A program made the translations under genes and the position numbers. Of a stretch of DNA of 8,599 nucleotides, positions 6,330 through 8,599 are shown piece after piece. The notes beneath the pieces are model-generated. The model was given only the letters and a program-made list of their open reading frames with translations. It did no database searches and was not told the origin of the DNA. How positions within the stretch are numbered: position 1 is the stretch's first letter; each line of letters opens with the position of its first letter. The DNA comes from Deltaproteobacteria bacterium (GTDB lineage Bacteria; Desulfobacterota; Desulfarculia; Adiutricales; Adiutricaceae), in contig JAIRNQ010000269.1 in NCBI GenBank assembly GCA_031257955.1, forward strand, positions 1 to 8,599. Reading direction: 5' to 3'.

Positions 6330-7961
6330 CTAGAGTGAGGCCAGCATTTTTAGAATTATACCGTCGGCCCAGATAAGGTTTTTGAGTATGCCCGGCTTGT
6401 TTCCGGCGGCCATGGCCGGTCCCAGGATTTGGGCCATGAAGGCGCTGGCCTGGGCGGTGGCCATCATTTCCAGCAAGCATTTTTGGGTGTTTATTTGCAG
6501 TATGCGCTTTAGCGAGCTTATGAGCCCGGACATTTGTTTGAGATCGTATTTGATTTCTTGGGCCGAGGGCTTGGGTATGCCCGATATCAAGGCCGGTATG
6601 TCAACGGGCGGAACGCTGGGATCGATCAGGGAAAGGACTTCGCTTAGGGGTATTTCCTCAAAACCTCTGATGGCCGCTCCCCTGGCCGTGGAATTGATGA
6701 GCCAAGGGCCTTTGGCGCTGCGGCGGATGGTGGCCGCCGCTTCCTGGTACCAGCCTAAGGAGGCCAGAAGGGAGGTGTTGGTCTCCACCGTCCCGCCGCC
6801 GACGGCCGGGACGACTATGGTCGAGCCCATGTTTTCGTCAATGACCGAATCGGCGGTTCCGGCCACGTGGAGGAAGTTCCCTTCGTAAGATTGGTCTTGC
6901 CCCACCAGAACCAAGGGGTTTAGGCCCCAGACATAGGCCAGGGCGAAGGCGGCCGTCCCGGCGTTTCCGCCCTGGGGCAAAAAAAGTCCCCGACCCAGAA
7001 GCTGGGCTTCGCCGCCGTTCAGGTGAAAGAGGCCCTTGTGGAAGCCCTCAACTTGGAAGTGGTTGGGGTGGCTGCCGGAGGCGGCGGCCAGGACGACCTT
7101 GTCGCCCAAGAGCTCGGCCTCGGCCGAGGAAAGGCGCAGGTACTGGCTGGTGTCCGAGGACTCCAGCAACAAAACCACGTCCGGCCTTACCCCGAGGGCC
7201 AAAAGCGGACGCAGGGCGGCCGAGGCGCAGAAGATGACCGAGCGGCCCATGGCTTCGGCCAGGAGGCGACCGTTCTTGGAAAGGCTCGGGCCGGCCCCGA
7301 CGACGAAAGCCGGCCGGACGGGGAACCTTCCCTTAAGCAGCATCAGATCTGGGATCTTGGTGGTTAGGCCGGCGTTTTTGGCCAAATTTTCGATGAAGGC
7401 CGAGTCGGTCAGTTCCTTGGTTTTGTCGATGACCTCCCGGCGGGAGATCTCCCGGGTCACCTGCTTGGCGAAGAGGGCGGCCTCCTGGGGCCAAAGGCGC
7501 CGGTAACCGGGGACGGGCAAGACCAAAGGCGCCACGCCATCGCCGTGGACCAGTTCCTTGGCCAGGATCTCGTCGAAGGCGGCTTGGCTAGTGTGGATAG
7601 TCGGCTCCTGGCCCGGCCCCAGCACATTGTATTTGGCGAAGGTGTCGGTCAGGCTGTTGTCCGGCTCCAGCACGTGGATTTTTATGCTCGGGAAGGCTTC
7701 CAGTATAACCCTCAGGTGCCAGCCCAAACCCAGGCCGAAGACCAAAGCTATGGTCGGCTTTTGGTCCTGCTTGCGCCTCTGGGATAGGGCCATGCCCACC
7801 CAGTTCTTGGCCTCGGCCAAGGGGTCGTCGGGGCCGTGGATGGTCGTCCCCCGAAACATGAGTCCCGGCCCGACCGGACCCGGCAGTATCTTGGGGGCGG
7901 CGGCCGCCGCCCGGTCCATCAATATCCTCGCGTTCATCGCGGTCAAGAGATCCTCGCCCAT
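6330..7961 (-). CDS. Motility-associated factor (Maf)/DUF115 MptE-like glycosyltransferase family protein
   Basis: The 543-residue protein belongs to the DUF115 / 6-hydroxymethylpterin pyrophosphokinase MptE-like family, which includes the Maf proteins that attach nonulosonic acids (pseudaminic, legionaminic) to flagellin in Campylobacter, Aeromonas and relatives. Residues 1-200 are the N-terminal domain, with GLGLGWHL (76-83) and a VLEPD strand end (97-101). The central domain is clear: AFVVGAGPSLSKN (218-230), GGNAGTAAFALAY (331-343), VGQDQSYEG (353-361) and NSTARGAAIRG (423-433). The last 100 residues are a helical C-terminal part. A Shine-Dalgarno GGAG (7967-7970) lies 5 nt before ATG 7961, supporting this start. 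It is first of the five-gene run, after a 190-nt leader. Flagellin is the likeliest acceptor by family, but no flagellar gene is in view. Confidence 0.9.
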   Translation of the reverse strand: MGEDLLTAMNARILMDRAAAAAPKILPGPVGPGLMFRGTTIHGPDDPLAEAKNWVGMALSQRRKQDQKPTIALVFGLGLGWHLRVILEAFPSIKIHVLEPDNSLTDTFAKYNVLGPGQEPTIHTSQAAFDEILAKELVHGDGVAPLVLPVPGYRRLWPQEAALFAKQVTREISRREVIDKTKELTDSAFIENLAKNAGLTTKIPDLMLLKGRFPVRPAFVVGAGPSLSKNGRLLAEAMGRSVIFCASAALRPLLALGVRPDVVLLLESSDTSQYLRLSSAEAELLGDKVVLAAASGSHPNHFQVEGFHKGLFHLNGGEAQLLGRGLFLPQGGNAGTAAFALAYVWGLNPLVLVGQDQSYEGNFLHVAGTADSVIDENMGSTIVVPAVGGGTVETNTSLLASLGWYQEAAATIRRSAKGPWLINSTARGAAIRGFEEIPLSEVLSLIDPSVPPVDIPALISGIPKPSAQEIKYDLKQMSGLISSLKRILQINTQKCLLEMMATAQASAFMAQILGPAMAAGNKPGILKNLIWADGIILKMLASL

Positions 7962-8152
7962 GGTCGCTCCGTTTGTTCGCCCGCCCCAAGGCCCCTATGC
8001 CATGGGCCCGAGACGGTTGGTTTATTGTTTCCTACTCCCCCGCGGCGAGAAAAACCACCGCTGGGGATTCTCCGACCGGGTTCGGCTGCCCCTCGCAATC
8101 CGTAGCCCGTCGGCGATTCATCATCCGCTAGCGGGCCTCGGCCCGCTAACTT
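7962..8152. other. Leader/intergenic region before the glycosylation operon
   Basis: This stretch of about 190 bp separates the TPR ORF from the Maf gene. Besides the GC hairpin at 8129-8148 and the Maf Shine-Dalgarno, I see only short nested complementary segments on the minus strand (GGGG...CCCC around CCGA...TCGG, near 8060-8092). No convincing -35/-10 pair stands out, so the operon promoter is not located. A GGTTCGGC stretch (8079-8086) recalls a tRNA T-loop but does not fold as one. Confidence 0.4.
8129..8148. terminator. Strong GC hairpin after the TPR ORF
   Basis: TAGCGGGCC (8129-8137), TC, GGCCCGCTA (8140-8148) is a perfect 9-bp inverted repeat (8-bp stem with a CTCG loop in practice). 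It begins 4 nt beyond the TPR stop on the minus strand. No U run follows on the minus strand; ACTTTTAG follows on the plus strand. It may slow or end minus-strand transcription or stabilise a 3' end, but it is not a textbook intrinsic terminator. Confidence 0.45.
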
Positions 8153-8482
8153 TTAGTTGAGGGTCAGGTATGACGCCCTTCCGGCCTGGGCGTAAATGCC
8201 GCCCAGCACTTGGTCGTTGGGGTGAAACTCCATGGCCTTTTGGGCCACTTCCAGCGCTTCCGCCGAGGCCCCGCGGTTTAGGAGCAGACCGGCCAGTTCC
8301 TGGGCCGTCTCCAGATCGTCGGGCCTGGAGGAAGAGGCGGCTTGATAGAACTCCAAGGCGTTCCAGTCGGCCGGATCGTGAATGAGGCGGCTAAATCCAA
8401 CTGAAAACAAATTTTTTTCAATTTTTATGATTTTAAATAGCCTGATTGAATTGAGTTTCTCTGGGAGAGCAAGGGAGATCAT
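8153..8482 (-). CDS. Short TPR-like ORF, probably a truncated or chimeric C-terminal remnant
   Basis: The ORF encodes 109 residues. Residues 38-90 are TPR-like: NALEFYQAASSSRPDDLETA then a LAGLLLNRGASAEALEVAQK stretch give helix pairs ending in FHPND (86-90). Residues 1-28 are encoded by AT-rich DNA and are unlike a TPR (basic, Ile/Lys/Phe-rich). The ATG at 8482 has no visible Shine-Dalgarno, and the frame stays open upstream only to a stop at 8539-8537 with no better start. The composition break near 8400 falls inside the ORF. The simplest reading is the 3' end of a longer TPR gene joined to foreign sequence. It could instead be a genuine small gene or use an undetected start. Any link to the glycosylation genes is positional only, and the region carries a hairpin between them. 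Confidence 0.5.
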   Translation of the reverse strand: MISLALPEKLNSIRLFKIIKIEKNLFSVGFSRLIHDPADWNALEFYQAASSSRPDDLETAQELAGLLLNRGASAEALEVAQKAMEFHPNDQVLGGIYAQAGRASYLTLN

Positions 8483-8599
8483 GCTTGAGTTCTGAAAAAA
8501 AAGTGTAACGATGGTCTGATGAACATTTCGATACTTTCAGACAGTTGAAAGACGAATCATGACATGGTCGGAATTGAAACCGTTTTCAATCCGACATAA
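8396..8599. other. AT-rich segment at the right edge
   Basis: By hand count GC is 22% over 8401-8460, 43% over 8461-8520 and 38% over 8521-8580, against 70% over 8281-8340. No convincing gene is present. A short hairpin CTTTCA-gacagt-TGAAAG lies at 8534-8551 and a longer imperfect palindrome at 8564-8597. A plus-strand frame is open from ATG 8559 to the edge (MTWSELKPFSIRH), too short to judge. Confidence 0.6.
8564..8597. repeat. Imperfect palindrome at the right edge
   Basis: The left arm ATGGTCGGAATTGAAAC (8564-8580) matches the reverse complement of the right arm GTTTTCAATCCGACAT (8582-8597), apart from two or three single-base differences near G8566, A8573 and the arm tips. This would form a stem of about 14 bp with a very short loop. 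It lies in AT-rich, gene-free DNA. It could be an operator, an intergenic hairpin or an element end. Confidence 0.6.

Noticed and set aside
7990..8060. Promoter for the operon (AACAAT as -10)
   Set aside because: The hexamer 17 bp upstream (TTTCTC) matches the -35 consensus at only two positions, so I could not support it.
8068..8100. tRNA-like GGTTCGGC segment
   Set aside because: The flanking bases do not pair as a T-arm, and no acceptor, D or anticodon arm can be drawn around it.

Overview
The window is a GC-rich bacterial segment in which every convincing gene lies on the minus strand, so transcription runs from high to low coordinates. The core (positions 7961 down to 509) is a tight run of five genes for nucleotide-sugar chemistry. 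In transcription order they are: a Maf/DUF115-type (MptE-like) protein of the motility-associated-factor family; a GT2-type glycosyltransferase with C-terminal TPR repeats; a GT4-type glycosyltransferase; a hybrid protein with a Maf-like N-terminus and a CgeB-like glycosyltransferase C-terminus; and a GT9 heptosyltransferase-like enzyme with an extra C-terminal domain. Junctions are 13 nt, a GTGA overlap, 38 nt and an ATGA overlap, which is classic operon packing.

This set most resembles a flagellin or surface-protein O-glycosylation island as seen in Gram-negative, Desulfovibrio-like bacteria (Desulfobacterota). That placement is inference from gene types and composition. No flagellin, flagellar structural gene, sugar-nucleotide biosynthesis gene or marker gene lies in the window, so both acceptor and sugar are unknown.

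Downstream of the cluster (508 to 275) is an intergenic region with a 16-bp direct repeat and a good sigma70-type promoter. It drives a partial gene running off the left edge: an N-terminal four-cysteine zinc ribbon followed by a Pro/Gln/Gly/Tyr-rich 8-residue repeat tract. Upstream of the cluster (7962-8152) is a leader with a strong GC hairpin, then a short ORF with a TPR-like C-terminus. The first ~28 codons of that ORF lie in markedly AT-rich DNA that continues to the right edge, so it looks like a truncated or chimeric remnant. The right edge carries an imperfect palindrome, GTCGGAATTGAAAC / GTTTTCAATCCGAC, that could be a mobile-element end, a regulatory hairpin or, weakly, a single CRISPR-like repeat.

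The most notable non-gene signals are two hairpins exactly at gene junctions inside the operon. A perfect 10-bp stem at 2077-2102 buries the GT9 start codon and overlaps the upstream stop, and a 7-bp stem at 3910-3927 carries the GT4 stop codon in its loop. These look like translational-coupling or message-processing elements. I see no clear evidence of a wholly new defence or mobile system. The Maf-CgeB hybrid and the junction hairpins are the best candidates for something under-described.
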